A stretch of 58,864 bases of DNA from Chloroflexota bacterium (lineage in GTDB: Bacteria > Chloroflexota > Anaerolineae > Anaerolineales > Villigracilaceae), in NCBI GenBank assembly GCA_024224815.1, contig JAAENC010000117.1, positions 1 to 58,864 on the forward strand. Direction: 5' to 3'. The position numbers were made by a program, and so were the translations under genes. Positions 58,512-58,864 of the stretch are shown one piece after another. Within the stretch, counting starts at the first letter, position 1, and the number at the start of each line of letters is the position of its first letter. A model generated the notes under the pieces. That model was not told the DNA's origin. It saw only the letters and a list, made by a program, of their open reading frames with translations, and did not search any database.

Positions 58512-58864
58512 TGTCAACGACAATTAGAAAGTAACATGGCGTCAATTAGAAATGCCCATAGTTGTAGTCATGTTTACCATGGGGAAGTTCATGCTTCCTG
58601 TTGGGGGGCATCGTTAATTCGTCTTGCGGCGTCTTCAGCTCTGCGACTAGGCACCTCCTTTCCAAACTCTACAATAATGCTGTGATGAACCACGCGGTCA
58701 ATTGCAGCGGCGGTGGTCATGGGATCCTTGAAGATTTGGTCCCATTGTGAAAAGACCAGGTTGGATGTAATCACGACACTGCGTCTTTCATAGCGTTCAG
58801 CAAGAAGAGTGAAAAGCACTTCCATCTCTTCTCTGGATTGCTGGACGTAGCCAATATCATCCAG
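58512..58864 (-). mobile_element. IS21-family element, one end (continues beyond window)
   Basis: The end TGTCAACGACAATTAGAAA (from 58512) is followed by a second related copy, GCGTCAATTAGAAATG (from about 58539). Repeated terminal motifs like these are usual in IS21. The istB gene reads toward this end. The insertion splits the IS3 orfB. Confidence 0.82.
58589..58864 (-). CDS. istB: IstB-like ATPase of IS21 (partial)
   Basis: The last 91 codons are visible; the gene continues past the right edge. LDDIGYVQQSREEME is the Walker B part of the AAA+ fold. RSVVITSNLVFSQWDQIFKD and AAIDRVVHHSIIVEFG are characteristic of IstB helper proteins that license the IstA transposase. The stop is near 58589, about 75 bases from the element end. 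Confidence 0.92.
   Translation of the reverse strand: MDDIGYVQQSREEMEVLFTLLAERYERRSVVITSNLVFSQWDQIFKDPMTTAAAIDRVVHHSIIVEFGKEVPSRRAEDAARRINDAPQQEA

Noticed and set aside
1-58864. CRISPR array, rRNA operon, replication origin or prophage.
   Set aside because: No regularly spaced short repeats, rRNA motifs, DnaA-box clusters or phage structural genes were seen on either strand.

Overview
The window is bacterial chromosomal DNA with densely packed operons and three regions of different character. The organism cannot be named from sequence alone. A menaquinone-type respiratory nitrate reductase with a lipoprotein cytochrome c, and membrane HTH and kinase genes of an environmental type, would fit Chloroflexota (Anaerolineae-like), but this is a weak inference.

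Region 1 (426-32842) is a large catabolic cluster of about 28 genes in four transcription units. A HutC-type GntR repressor gene lies near its centre. An 18-bp inverted repeat, TGTTATAA-N2-TTATAACA, occurs three times (14207-14224, 29208-29225, 32869-32886), each time overlapping good sigma70-like promoters of these units. The genes match, step for step, the plant chlorophyll breakdown route: an SDR resembling chlorophyll b reductase (NYC1/NOL), a chlorophyllase-like serine hydrolase, a Rieske oxygenase of the pheophorbide a oxygenase group, and two proteins resembling red chlorophyll catabolite reductase (RCCR). Four lipocalin-like proteins that could bind tetrapyrroles are interleaved with them. 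The remaining genes form a plausible lower pathway for the dialkylmaleimides expected from broken tetrapyrroles. They include three candidate flavin oxygenases, a hydantoinase-type cyclic amidohydrolase, a maleamate-amidase-like isochorismatase hydrolase, a tandem nitrilase, a maleate-isomerase-family protein, a LeuCD-type hydratase, two CaiB/BaiF CoA-transferases, an HMG-CoA-lyase-type aldol lyase fused to a flavin reductase, and two aldehyde dehydrogenases. I propose that this is a bacterial gene cluster for complete tetrapyrrole (chlorophyll, pheophorbide or bilin) catabolism. No Mg-dechelatase (SGR) was seen.

Region 2 (33110-48752) is a nitrate respiration island: an FmdE-like protein, two NarK transporters, narI, narJ, narH, narG, a diheme lipoprotein cytochrome c, a degenerate receiver protein, and a NarX/NarL-type two-component system. 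It is bracketed by two direct copies of a repeat of about 130 bp. The left copy truncates a thiol peroxidase gene, so the island looks acquired.

Region 3 (48753-58864) has lower GC and carries signalling genes and insertion sequences. A ComA-like response regulator, a ComQ-like prenyl synthase, an overlooked 53-residue ComX-like peptide gene ending in a Trp-rich tail (50750-50911), and a polytopic ComP-like kinase with a PDZ-like loop form a ComQXPA-type quorum sensing locus. It is followed by an HTH-membrane protein, an IS200/IS605 tnpA element, an orphan PAS histidine kinase, and an IS3 element interrupted by an IS21 element at the window edge.
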